Assembly (NCBI RefSeq): GCF_024218795.1
Contig: NZ_CP100400.1
Span: 1,302,001-1,366,000, forward strand
Length of the DNA stretch: 64,000 nucleotides
Reading direction: 5' to 3'
Source of the DNA: Halorussus aquaticus
GTDB lineage: Archaea > Halobacteriota > Halobacteria > Halobacteriales > Haladaptataceae
The notes under the pieces are model-generated. The model searched no databases and had not been told where the DNA came from. It saw only the letters and a list, made by a program, of their open reading frames with translations. Position 1 is the first letter of the stretch, and each line of letters starts with the position of its first letter. Both the position numbers and the translations under genes were made by a program. Shown here piece by piece: positions 34,134 through 44,034 of the stretch.

Positions 34134-35105
34134 ATGCCTATGATTTTCGAGAACCTACCGACGACACCCACGTCGGAGGAACTCATCGACAAGGCGTTCT
34201 CGCGGGCCGCGCGGGCGGGACGGGCCAAGAACGGGACCGAGGCCCAGCAGTCGATGCTCCAGACGGCGTCCAACATCCTGAGCGACAACATGCAGAACGT
34301 CGCCGCGGAGTGGCCGGACTTCGACGAGGTGGACCCCTTCTACTACGAACTCGCCGACGCCATCGTGGACGTGAACGAACTGCGCCAGAGCCTCTCCGAA
34401 ATCCAGTGGGCCAGCAGGAAGACCCACGACATCGGACGGGAGTATCAGGGCAAACTCACCGGCGACGCCGACGCCGACCGCAAGATTCGCAAGCAGGGGT
34501 TCGCCCGCCTCGCGGACATCGTCGAAGAGGTCGAAGACGACCTCCTGCGGGTCGGACAGGCCCATCAGGACCTCCGGCGACTCCCCGAAATCGACCCGGA
34601 CGAACCGACCATCGTCGTGGCCGGATACCCCAACGTCGGCAAGTCGTCGTTCGTCAACGCGGTCACGAACGCCCGGAACGAAATCGCGGAGTACCCCTTC
34701 ACGACCAAGGGCGTCCGCGTCGGCCACTTCGAGCGCGACCACATCCGCTACCAGATAGTGGACACGCCCGGCCTGCTGGACCGACCCGAGGACGAGCGCA
34801 ACGACATCGAGAATCAGGCGGTCTCGGCGCTCACCCACCTCGCCGACGCCATCCTCTTCGTCGTGGACGCCAGCGGGTACTGCGGCTACCCCCTCGACGC
34901 CCAACTCGAACTCCGGGACGCCATCGCCGAGCGTTTCGGAGACGTACCGGTCCTCACCGTCTGCAACAAGTCGGACCTCTCGACGGACGTGGAGGCCGAC
35001 GCCTACATGAGCGTCGAGAGCGGCGAGAACGTGGACGGCGTGCTGGACGACGCCGTCGAGGCGGTCGGGTACGAACCCGAACTCCCCTTCGAGGACCGGG
35101 AGTAG
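34134..35105 (+). CDS. NOG1-family GTPase
   Basis: The 323-residue protein has the NOG1 N-terminal helical domain (about 5-155), then a G domain: G1 GYPNVGKSSFVNAVT (164-178), G2 with FTTKGVRVG, G3 DTPGLLDRP and G4 NKSD. Family members act in large ribosomal subunit assembly. A TTTTAAT box at 34109-34115 lies about 20-25 bases before the ATG at 34134; the second ATG at 34140 is equally possible. Its last ~100 bp overlap the 3' end of the convergent DUF389 gene. Confidence 0.93.
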   Translation: MPMIFENLPTTPTSEELIDKAFSRAARAGRAKNGTEAQQSMLQTASNILSDNMQNVAAEWPDFDEVDPFYYELADAIVDVNELRQSLSEIQWASRKTHDIGREYQGKLTGDADADRKIRKQGFARLADIVEEVEDDLLRVGQAHQDLRRLPEIDPDEPTIVVAGYPNVGKSSFVNAVTNARNEIAEYPFTTKGVRVGHFERDHIRYQIVDTPGLLDRPEDERNDIENQAVSALTHLADAILFVVDASGYCGYPLDAQLELRDAIAERFGDVPVLTVCNKSDLSTDVEADAYMSVESGENVDGVLDDAVEAVGYEPELPFEDRE

Positions 35106-36421
35106 ACCGCGGGACGGGGCGCGTCGAGCGACCCCTGCGTGGTGTTCGCGGTCTCGTAGTCCACGAAGTGAACCCGAACCGACGGATTCTGGCCCGTCGC
35201 GGCGTTCAACCGCTGCTGGAGCCGATTCGCCAGTTCGGGATACTCCCGGTCGGACGTGCGACTGATAGTCACCGTGACCGACTCGGTCTCTAACAGGCCG
35301 CCGCTGAACGCGTACTCGGTGGAGGTCTGGACGTAGGTGAGGTTCGCGTACGCCGGGTCCTGAAGCACCGAACTGATCTCCCGATTGATGGTCTGTTGGT
35401 AGGTAATCTGCTGATACGTGGCGAACGTCGTGGCTCCCACGACGAGGAGGAGCACCGCGACTCCGACCGCGACCGTCGCGGTCTGTTTTCGACTGTCGAA
35501 CTCCCAGAGCCCCGGCTCGAATCCGTTCGGTCGATAGCCGAGGTACCGGAGCGTGGAGAACGCGGCGACGTTGATGCCGATGAGCGAGATGAGCAGGAGG
35601 ACCAGCGACCCCGCCGCGACGACGGGAAACCCCCAGATGACGGCGATGCCTGCGGTCGCCGCCGCCGGAATCAGTGCCGCGGCGATCATGACGCCGATGA
35701 GCGAGGTCGGTCCCTTCGTCGTGAGTCCGAACGCGGAGGCGCTCCCCGCGGCGAGACCGACCGCCACGGTCAGCAGACTCGGCGCGACCCGCGAGCTAAT
35801 CTGCCCGAGAGCGGTGATTCGCAACTGGGGAACGAACGAGAACGTCCTGAGAACGTAGCCGAACGCCAGCGCGGTCACGACGGCGACGCCGAGTCCTATC
35901 GCCTGTAACTTGATGCTGTCCACGAGCATCTCTCTGTCGCCGGTGACCGCGCCGACGCTCGCGGTGAGGACCGGCCCGACCATCGGCGCGATGACCATCG
36001 ACCCGACCACGATTGCGGGCGAGTCGAGCAGCAGGCCCGCGGTGGCGATGATGGCGCTCAGGAATATCATCCAGACGAACGACGTCCGGTCGTGAGCCAT
36101 GTCGCGGGCCTTCGACCGGAGTTCCTTCCGAGTCAGCGGGTCGAAGTCGTCGGAGTACCTGTCCTCCAACCGCTCCATGTTCGGGGTGGAAGCGGTCTCG
36201 GCGTTCGCCATGACGGTGTACTGGTCCTCTTCGAGACCGGCATCGTTGAGTGCGTCCATCACGTCGCCGACCCCGTCGCTCGGCAGGGGAAACTCCACGA
36301 GTACCTCCTCGCTCGTTCGCTCGTCGGTTTCGAGAACGGCGTAGTCTATCTCCTTCGAGTCGAGCGCGCCCAGAACCGGGCCGCGTCGCTCGTCCGGAAT
36401 CAGGACGTGTATCAGTCGCAC
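35003..36421 (-). CDS. DUF389 (TIGR00341) membrane protein, copy 1
   Basis: The 472-residue protein starts MRLIHVLIPDERRGPVLGALDSKEIDY, a soluble regulatory N-terminus of about 110 residues. About six membrane helices follow, including DSPAIVVGSMVIAPMVGPVL, then a C-terminal extracytoplasmic-type domain. Function of the family is unknown. The final ~35 residues (Ser/Thr/Pro-rich) are read antisense to nog1, overlapping it by 103 bp, and have no counterpart in copy 2. The family domain probably ends near VRVHFVDYET, and the tail looks like a lost stop codon. Confidence 0.85.
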   Translation of the reverse strand: MRLIHVLIPDERRGPVLGALDSKEIDYAVLETDERTSEEVLVEFPLPSDGVGDVMDALNDAGLEEDQYTVMANAETASTPNMERLEDRYSDDFDPLTRKELRSKARDMAHDRTSFVWMIFLSAIIATAGLLLDSPAIVVGSMVIAPMVGPVLTASVGAVTGDREMLVDSIKLQAIGLGVAVVTALAFGYVLRTFSFVPQLRITALGQISSRVAPSLLTVAVGLAAGSASAFGLTTKGPTSLIGVMIAAALIPAAATAGIAVIWGFPVVAAGSLVLLLISLIGINVAAFSTLRYLGYRPNGFEPGLWEFDSRKQTATVAVGVAVLLLVVGATTFATYQQITYQQTINREISSVLQDPAYANLTYVQTSTEYAFSGGLLETESVTVTISRTSDREYPELANRLQQRLNAATGQNPSVRVHFVDYETANTTQGSLDAPRPAVYSRSSKGSSGSYPTASTASSSTPSTFSPLSTLM

Positions 36422-36508
36422 AGCAGAGCCACGGCGTACCGACGCAAAAACATTCAGGCCGCCTGCGGGGGCGCTACGGACCGATATCCCGGTCGCGCCG
36501 GAGGGGTC

Positions 36509-37258
36509 CTACGCGCCGGTCGCGTTGTAGGTCACTTGCACCTGCGCGACGACCGTCACCGGTCCGGACTCGATTTGGGTTCCGGACTGTCCGGCGGCGT
36601 CCGCGGAGAGCGATTCGGCCCTCACGGGACTGTAACTCACGTCGCCGGTCGAGGCGCTGTGGACGCCGGTGATGGTCAGGTTCGCGCTCTCGGCGATGAC
36701 GTCGGCGTTCGCGCGGGCGCTGTCCATCGCGTCCCGGAGCGCCTCGGCGCGGACCTCCCTCCGTCGCTCCTCGGACAGCGTGAGTTCGACGCCGTCCACG
36801 CGGTCGGCCCCGTTCGAGACCGCCGCGTCGATGATTGCGCCCGCCCTGCTCGCGTTCGACAGCGTAATCTCGAAGGCGTGGACGCCTCGGAACCCGGCGG
36901 GCCGCCGCTCGCCGCCTTCCTCGCGGTACTCCTGTTCGATGTTGTACGCGACCGTCCGGATCTGGTCGTCGGCGACGCCCGCCTGTCCGAGCGCCTCGCG
37001 CATCCGCGTGACGTTCTCCGCGAGCGACTCGCGGACCACGTTCGCGTCGTCGTCGCTGGCGACGACCGCGACACGCACGACGGCTTGGTCGGGCGTGGCC
37101 GCGGCCTGCCCGGTCGCGGAGACGCCGATGGTCTTGCCGCCGCGGTCGGGTTGTTGGGTCTGTGCGCTCGCGTCGGCGGTCGGGGCGACGCTCCCGACGC
37201 ATCCGGCAGTCACTAGCAGGAGGGCGACCCCCACGGTTGCGAATACTCCCTTGTACAT
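36509..37258 (-). CDS. SIMPL-domain (DUF541) lipoprotein
   Basis: The 249-residue protein has a lipoprotein signal (MYKGVFATVGVALLLVTAGC) with lipobox TAGC at 17-20. A DUF541/SIMPL domain fills the rest: ISVSATGQAAATPDQAVVRVAVVA-like opening at about 44-66 and ALRDAMDSARANADVIAESANLTI near 170-193. The protein is probably anchored outside the membrane. It lies between two DUF389 genes on the same strand (gaps 87 and 60 bp), suggesting a shared envelope role, though none is known. Confidence 0.88.
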   Translation of the reverse strand: MYKGVFATVGVALLLVTAGCVGSVAPTADASAQTQQPDRGGKTIGVSATGQAAATPDQAVVRVAVVASDDDANVVRESLAENVTRMREALGQAGVADDQIRTVAYNIEQEYREEGGERRPAGFRGVHAFEITLSNASRAGAIIDAAVSNGADRVDGVELTLSEERRREVRAEALRDAMDSARANADVIAESANLTITGVHSASTGDVSYSPVRAESLSADAAGQSGTQIESGPVTVVAQVQVTYNATGA

Positions 37259-37318
37259 CGCTCCCTGATACGACGGGGGCCGAGAAAAAGGTCCGCTTGA
37301 GTGAAACCGCGGTTTGAC

Positions 37319-38605
37319 CTACGCGGCGTCTATCTCGACGAACCGGACCTGTACGCTCACGGTCCGGCCGGTACTGCGCCGGATGCGCTGTTTCAGTCGC
37401 TCGGCCAATCGGGGGTACTCTTCGCCGGGCGCTCGGCCGACCGTGACTATCACCTGTTTCGATTGCCCGAACGGCGGTGCTCTGTTCCCCTCGAAATCGA
37501 CGTTGAGTAGCTTCGGTGTCCCCTCCTGTGAGAGGGCGGTGTCGATCTCGTTCTGGGCCTCGTTCTGGAACGTCGCGTTCTCGATGGTGGCGTAGGTGAC
37601 GCCGCCGAGGAACACCGAGAGGAGGGCGATGGCGACCACGAGGACGCCGATGCGCTTGAACAGCGTCGTTCGGGTCTCGCTGAGTTCGAACCAGCTCCGG
37701 GGCTGGTAGCCGAGATACCAGAGCACGAGCAGTCCGGAGAGGTTGATGGAGAGGAGGTTGACGAGGACCAGCACGAGCGAACTGACCGCGGCCATCGGTT
37801 GGCCCCACGCGATGGCGACGCCGACCGCGGCGGCGGGCGGCACGAGCGCCGCGGCTATCATGACGCCCACGAGCGCCACGGAGACCCCGGAGGCGAGACT
37901 CAGCACGCCCGCCGCGCCAGCGCCGAGCGCGACCACCAGCGAGAGGAAGTCGGGGGTGAGTCGCCCGCTCACCTGCGAGATGGCGAAGATGTTCGTCCCC
38001 GGCGGGACGAGGAAGCCGTATCGCACGCCGAACGCGAACAGCGTCGAACTCGCGATGGCGGCGAACCCGCCGATGAACTGGAACTTCACGCCCTCGCGGA
38101 ACAGTTCGCGGTCGCGGAGGACGGTGCCGACGCTCGTGCCCATCGCCGGACCGATGAGCGGGGCGATGACCATCGACCCGACGACGACCGCCGCCGAGTC
38201 CAGCAGTAGCCCCGCGGTGGCGACGACCGCACTGATTATGGTCATCGCCAGATAGGTCTGTAACTCCGGCACCATCTCGCGGGCCTTGGTCGTTATCTCC
38301 TCGCGAGCGATGTGTTCGGACGCGTCGCTGTCATCGGTGTACCGCTTCTCCAGTTCCTCGAACCGACGGGAGGTGTCGGTCTCCGCGTCGATGATGACCG
38401 CGTGGGGGTCGTCGCCGAGTCCGGCGTCCTCCAACTTGTCCAGAATCGGCTGGACGGCGTTCGTCGGCAGCGGGAAGTAAGCGATGGCGGTGTACTCCCG
38501 GCCGCTGGTCTCGTCGGTCAACATGTAATCGATCCCCTCGGAGTCGAGCACGTCGGAGACTAACTCCCGCTTGCCCGCCGGAATCGAAACCTGCACGAGC
38601 CGCAT
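37319..38605 (-). CDS. DUF389 (TIGR00341) membrane protein, copy 2
   Basis: From ATG 38605 the protein has 428 residues, starting MRLVQVSIPAGKRELVSDVLDSEGIDY, which matches copy 1; the longer start at 38647 adds 14 residues without counterpart. It has the membrane core DSAAVVVGSMVIAPLIGPAMGTSVGTVL and ends VSVQVRFVEIDAA, the natural end of the family. Copies 1 and 2 are clearly diverged paralogues flanking the SIMPL lipoprotein gene. Confidence 0.88.
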   Translation of the reverse strand: MRLVQVSIPAGKRELVSDVLDSEGIDYMLTDETSGREYTAIAYFPLPTNAVQPILDKLEDAGLGDDPHAVIIDAETDTSRRFEELEKRYTDDSDASEHIAREEITTKAREMVPELQTYLAMTIISAVVATAGLLLDSAAVVVGSMVIAPLIGPAMGTSVGTVLRDRELFREGVKFQFIGGFAAIASSTLFAFGVRYGFLVPPGTNIFAISQVSGRLTPDFLSLVVALGAGAAGVLSLASGVSVALVGVMIAAALVPPAAAVGVAIAWGQPMAAVSSLVLVLVNLLSINLSGLLVLWYLGYQPRSWFELSETRTTLFKRIGVLVVAIALLSVFLGGVTYATIENATFQNEAQNEIDTALSQEGTPKLLNVDFEGNRAPPFGQSKQVIVTVGRAPGEEYPRLAERLKQRIRRSTGRTVSVQVRFVEIDAA

Positions 38606-38714
38606 ATGTTCGGAGATGGCACGGAAGGTGTAAATAAGTCGCGCCAACAGAACTGTTGCAGTCCGTCGAGAGCACCGACTGCCCCGACGGACGCCGATTC
38701 GGTGGAACCGCGCC

Positions 38715-38722
38715 CGTTAAAC
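38715..38722 (+). promoter_or_regulatory. Putative TATA box of engB
   Basis: CGTTAAAC ends 22 bases before the ATG at 38745, which fits a leaderless or near-leaderless transcript. Confidence 0.35.
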
Positions 38723-38744
38723 ATCGTCACGCCCAAGCAGGGGT

Positions 38745-39365
38745 ATGTTCGAGAGTCGCCCGGGCCGCGACGCGGAAGTCGTCTTCGTCGGCCGGTCGAA
38801 CGTGGGGAAGTCCACGCTGATGCGCGAGCTGACGGGCCACACCTTCGACACGGGGAGCAAACCCGGCGTCACGCGGTCGCCCAACCACTACGACTGGGCC
38901 AGCGACGACTTCGTGCTGACCGACCTGCCGGGGTTCGGCTTCATGTCCGGCGTGCCCGAGGAGCAACGCGAGCAGATAAAGACCGACATCGTGCGCTACG
39001 TCGAGGACAACGCCGACAAGATACTCGTGGGCGTCCTCGTCGTGGACGGCAAGAGCGCGGTGGACATCATCGACCGCCACTCGGGCGAGGACGAGGTGCC
39101 CTACGACGTGGAGATGTTCTACTTCCTCCGTGACGTGGACATCCCGGTCGTCGTCGCGGTCAACAAGATGGACAAGGTAGACGACGAGGACGAGCGCCTG
39201 AACGAACTCTGCGACCGCCTCGGTCTGCATCCGCCGTGGAAGCAGTGGCAGGACACGATCGCGCCCATCAGCGCCAAACGGGGCAACATCGACGCGCTGA
39301 ACGAGGCCGTGAAGGACCACCTCCACGAGCAGAAGCGCGACGACCTGCTGAAGTTCTTCTCGTAG
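38745..39365 (+). CDS. engB: GTP-binding protein EngB
   Basis: This 206-residue GTPase is compact: G1 [14 protein letters not shown] (about 16-29), G2 [14 protein letters not shown]3 TDLPGFGFM and G4 NKMDKV, with G5 ISAKRGN. The order and length match archaeal EngB/YihA proteins, which are linked to ribosome assembly in bacteria. It is divergent from the second DUF389 gene. Confidence 0.93.
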   Translation: MFESRPGRDAEVVFVGRSNVGKSTLMRELTGHTFDTGSKPGVTRSPNHYDWASDDFVLTDLPGFGFMSGVPEEQREQIKTDIVRYVEDNADKILVGVLVVDGKSAVDIIDRHSGEDEVPYDVEMFYFLRDVDIPVVVAVNKMDKVDDEDERLNELCDRLGLHPPWKQWQDTIAPISAKRGNIDALNEAVKDHLHEQKRDDLLKFFS

Positions 39366-39507
39366 TCGGTCGCTTCCGTTTCGGGCAGTTCGCTGGCAGT
39401 CACGCCTACCACGCTCGCCATCGACTCGCCTACTCACGCCAGAACGGACCGTCCCACCGGACCGCCCGGCCCCAAAGTCAAACTACGTCACGACGCAATC
39501 GCACCCA

Positions 39508-40611
39508 ATGGCTCAGACCCCGGCCTACGAGGTCGTCGTCGTCGTCGGCGGCCCCGCGGGCCTCACGACCGCGCTCTACGCGACCCGCCTCGGCCACCGG
39601 ACCGCGCTGGTCAACCGCGAGGGCGGCCGGTACGAGTCGATCTCGTTCGTCCACAACCTCGTCGGCGTCTCCGAGGAGACCTCCGGACGCGACGTGACCG
39701 AACTCGCCATCGACCAACTCGAAGAGTACGGCGCTGACTACTACTGTGACGACGTGCGCGCGGTTGAGGAGGTCGAACGCGACCGGGCCGCCGCGACCGA
39801 GTTCGAGAACGAGAGCGACGACACCCAGTTCCGGGTGAACGCCGAGAACGTCGCACTCCGGGCCGACCGCGTGGTCCTCGCCACCGGGTTCACCGACGTG
39901 CCCCCGCGGGTCCGTGACCTCCGCCGGTTCACCGGCCGGGGTCTCCACTACTGCGTCCACTGCGACGCCTACACCCTCGGCGACGAACCCGTGTTCGTCC
40001 TCGGTCACGACGACCACGCGGCCGAGGTGGCGATGCTCCTGCTCAACTTCACCGACGAGGTGGACCTCCTGCTGAACGACGAGGACCCCGCATGGAGCGA
40101 CGACGTGGCCGCGCAGGTCGAGGCCCATCCGGTCGCGGTGGTCGAGGACCGCGTGGACCACGCCTTCGCCGCAGAGGACTCTGACCACAGCACCGGCGAC
40201 GACGCCCCGTGGCTCGGCGGTCTGGAGTTCGCCGACGGCCACACACGCGAGTACGGCGGCGGGTTCGCCGTCTACGGCAGGGAGTACAACAACGACCTCG
40301 CCGCGGAACTCGGGTGCGACCTCCGCGACGACGGTGCCGTGGCGGTGGACGAGGACCGCGAGACCAGCGTCCCGGGCGTCTACGCCGTCGGCGACCTGAC
40401 CCACGGCGAGAACCAGACGCCTATCGCCATCGGCGACGGCGCGTACGCCGGTATCGCGCTCCACAAGGACCTCCGGCAGTTCCCGGTCGCGCCCGACGAA
40501 CTCGACCGGGTCCCCGACCTCAGGGTGCCCGCGATGCCCGACGACCTCCGCGCGCGGCTGTGGCGCGTGCGGGCGGCCGACGAACACGCGGGGATGACGC
40601 CGAGAGAATAA
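39508..40611 (+). CDS. Thioredoxin-reductase-like FAD/NAD(P) oxidoreductase
   Basis: The 367-residue protein has an N-terminal FAD-binding fold, VVVVVGGPAGLTTALYATRLG, where the first Gly of GxGxxG is Val. The redox pair sits in HYCVHCDAYTLGD (about 150-162), in the TrxB position but CVHC not CATC. The FAD-side C-terminal motif VPGVYAVGDLTHGENQTPIAIGDG (about 294-317) is conserved. The NADPH-binding Gly motif is weak (VLGHDDHAAEVAM), and an acidic insert lies near 222-235. A disulfide or flavin reductase role is likely, but the usual electron donor may differ. Confidence 0.82.
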   Translation: MAQTPAYEVVVVVGGPAGLTTALYATRLGHRTALVNREGGRYESISFVHNLVGVSEETSGRDVTELAIDQLEEYGADYYCDDVRAVEEVERDRAAATEFENESDDTQFRVNAENVALRADRVVLATGFTDVPPRVRDLRRFTGRGLHYCVHCDAYTLGDEPVFVLGHDDHAAEVAMLLLNFTDEVDLLLNDEDPAWSDDVAAQVEAHPVAVVEDRVDHAFAAEDSDHSTGDDAPWLGGLEFADGHTREYGGGFAVYGREYNNDLAAELGCDLRDDGAVAVDEDRETSVPGVYAVGDLTHGENQTPIAIGDGAYAGIALHKDLRQFPVAPDELDRVPDLRVPAMPDDLRARLWRVRAADEHAGMTPRE

Positions 40612-40689
40612 CTCTTCTCGCGAGGGACGACGCCGCGAGAGTGACTCCGTTCGAGGGGACGCCGCCGGACCGCGGGGAACAGAACTGCC

Positions 40690-41772
<1,083 letters not shown>

Positions 41773-41960
41773 TCAGGCGTATCGAGACCTAGTTCTACTC
41801 GTAGAAACCCCGCTGTACCGCGAATTATCGGACGGTGGCTCGGTGGAAGTTCCTCGTCACAAGGGGCTCGGAGGGGGTAACTTTCTTCATCGCCACCGAG
41901 TAGTGCTACCGCCCGGAGCGTGATGAATCCATCCTTGTCGGACGCGGGGGCGAGAGCGTT

Positions 41961-42569
41961 CTACGACTGGCCCGCCTCGCGACAGCGGAAGTTCGCGAAC
42001 GTCCGTTCCGGTGAGACCGCGTCCACCGAAACCGACTCCGCGCGGAACCCGGCCGCTTCGAGCAACCCCCGCGCCTCGTTCTCGGAGACGTGATACTCTA
42101 CCGTCGTCGCGTCCCACTTCTCGACTTCGACCCGCCCGTCGCCGAGTTTGAACCCGAGTCGCGCGACCCCGTCGGGCCGAAGCACGCGCGCGAACTCGCT
42201 CAGCGCCGTCGCCATCTCCTCGGGCGGGAGGAAGAACAGCGACGCGGGACACCAGAGTCCGTCGAATCGGTCGCTCTCGAACCCGAGTCGGCGGATGTCC
42301 ATCTGGAGGTATCGGCCGGGACGGTTCTCGCGGGCGTACTCGACCATGCCGCGTGCGCGGTCGATGCCGACCGGGTCGAGGCCGCGGGTCAGGAAGTACT
42401 CGACGTCGCGGCCGGGTCCGCACCCCGCGTCGAGGACGGTCGGACCGCCGAGCGAATCGACGAACGAGTCGAGGAGGTCGCGGAACGTCTCCGGCAACGC
42501 GTCGAGTCCGGTGTCAGCGTCGAAGTCGGCCGCGTACTGGTCGTAGAGGTCTGCGGGCGGTACCGGCAT
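41961..42569 (-). CDS. Class I SAM-dependent methyltransferase
   Basis: The 202-residue reading from ATG 42569 (MPVPPADLYDQYAADFDA) is chosen over the longer one because the extension is basic. Motif I is VLDAGCGPGRDVEYFLTRG (about 46-64), with an acidic loop GIDRARGMVEYAR for SAM ribose. FDGLWCPASLFFLPPEE is motif IV-like, and the product ends near SVSVDAVSPERTFANFRCR. It resembles small-molecule or ubiquinone-type methyltransferases; substrate unknown. Confidence 0.85.
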   Translation of the reverse strand: MPVPPADLYDQYAADFDADTGLDALPETFRDLLDSFVDSLGGPTVLDAGCGPGRDVEYFLTRGLDPVGIDRARGMVEYARENRPGRYLQMDIRRLGFESDRFDGLWCPASLFFLPPEEMATALSEFARVLRPDGVARLGFKLGDGRVEVEKWDATTVEYHVSENEARGLLEAAGFRAESVSVDAVSPERTFANFRCREAGQS

Positions 42570-42628
42570 CGGTACGACTTCGAGGCGCGCCGAGTTGAGT
42601 GTTCGGCCGGAGTCGTTCCGGGCCGCCG

Positions 42629-43966
42629 TCACTCGCCGTCGCGCCACGCCGAGAGCGCGCGGAGTTCGTCGGCGACCGCCGAGACTCCGCTCTCGTCCAA
42701 CACGCCCCGCTCGGTAATCACGCCCGAAAACAGGTCCGCGGGCGTCACGTCGAACGTCGGGTTCAGCGCCTCGACTTCGGCGTCGCCGTCGTACACCGCT
42801 CCGGCGTCGCCCTCCTCTAGATGCACTGCGTCGTCGGTCCGGACCTTGTCGGTGGCCGCGACGGCGTACGCCGGAACGCCCTCCCGCTCTGCGGCCAGCG
42901 CGGCCCCGCGCGTCCCGGTCTTGTTCACCACCCGCCCGTCCGGCAGGACGGCGTCGGCACCGACGAGTAGCGCGTCCACGTCCTCGGTCGCCAGCACGTG
43001 TGCCACGGCGGCGTCGGTGTGGAGCGTCACGTCAGGACCGTCCGGGTCCGCGGCCAGTCGCTCGGCGACGCCGACGCCTTCCCGGGCCGGGCGCGACTCG
43101 GCGACGAACGCGCGGTCGGCGGCGAGGAGCGCGTCGCGGACGGTCCCCGAGCGAGAGAGCGTCAGCACGGCGTCGCTCCGAATCTCCGCCGCGGCGTTCG
43201 CGGCGGCCCGCTCGTCCACCCGGTAGGCGCGCTCGATGCCCTCGCGGGCGGCGCGTTCGACGGCCCCCGCGGTGGGGCGGTCGCTCGCCTCGTCGTCGGC
43301 CGCGTCGCTCGCCGCCGCCATCGCGCGATTCACGCGGTTGCCGACCGCGGCCATGCTCGGCCGGGCGTCGAGGAGTCGCTCGGCGAGGGCGGCGAGTTGG
43401 GACCACCTGCCGTTCTCCCGCGCGGCGAAGGACCCCGCCCGGTCGCGCAGCACTTCGAGCGCCCGGACCGAGAGAGAGGCCGACCCGCGGTCCTCGTCCT
43501 CGGCGACCTGCTGGACGGTCGGCGCGACCCGCGAGTAGGCGGTCCAGAGGTTCGGTACGGCGTCGCGCCGGAGGATTTCGGTCGGGTGAACCCACTCGAA
43601 TTCGTCGGTCTCCCAGTCGGTCTCGGCGTCCCGGCGCTCGCAGTCGAACAGGTAGGGGTGGACGACCCACTTCGTGTCGAGGTCCTCGTCGGTAAACTCG
43701 AAGGTGACGCCTTCTCGGGCCAGCGTGCAGGCGTCGAGTAGACCGGTCTCCTCCTCGATTTCCTCGCGGGCCGCGGCGTCCTCGCGAGCGTCGGCGGACG
43801 AGGGTTCGGAGGACGCGGTCCGTCCTCCGGCGTCGGGGTGGCCTTCGGCGTGCCCCGCGACGCCGCCCCACTTACCGGGGTAGGAGCCGACCGCCTCGGA
43901 GCGCCGCAGCAACAGCACCTCACCGCGATTCCTGAGGAAACAGGTGACGACGTGGGTTCCCTCCAT
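42629..43966 (-). CDS. NUDIX hydrolase fused to eIF2B-like domain
   Basis: From ATG 43966 the product has 445 residues. The N-terminal 150 are a NUDIX domain with a split box (GGVAGHAEGHPDAGG, an acidic insert, then REEIEEETGL). Residues about 180-440 resemble the eIF2B-alpha/MTNA/R15P isomerase fold: HTDAAVAHVLATEDVDALLVGADAVLPDGRVVNKTGTRGAALAAE, then FDVTPADLFSGVITERGVL. The DALLVGAD...NKTGT pattern is the ligand-binding core. Stand-alone eIF2B-like enzymes isomerise ribose 1,5-bisphosphate or methylthioribose-1-phosphate; a fused NUDIX could supply the phosphosugar from a nucleotide, which is inference. Confidence 0.85.
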   Translation of the reverse strand: MEGTHVVTCFLRNRGEVLLLRRSEAVGSYPGKWGGVAGHAEGHPDAGGRTASSEPSSADAREDAAAREEIEEETGLLDACTLAREGVTFEFTDEDLDTKWVVHPYLFDCERRDAETDWETDEFEWVHPTEILRRDAVPNLWTAYSRVAPTVQQVAEDEDRGSASLSVRALEVLRDRAGSFAARENGRWSQLAALAERLLDARPSMAAVGNRVNRAMAAASDAADDEASDRPTAGAVERAAREGIERAYRVDERAAANAAAEIRSDAVLTLSRSGTVRDALLAADRAFVAESRPAREGVGVAERLAADPDGPDVTLHTDAAVAHVLATEDVDALLVGADAVLPDGRVVNKTGTRGAALAAEREGVPAYAVAATDKVRTDDAVHLEEGDAGAVYDGDAEVEALNPTFDVTPADLFSGVITERGVLDESGVSAVADELRALSAWRDGE

Positions 43967-44034
43967 ACGGGACGCGTCGGCCCGGAGCGGCTTGAACGTC
44001 GGGTCGAAGAAGCGGCAGAGTCGCGGCCGCCGAC

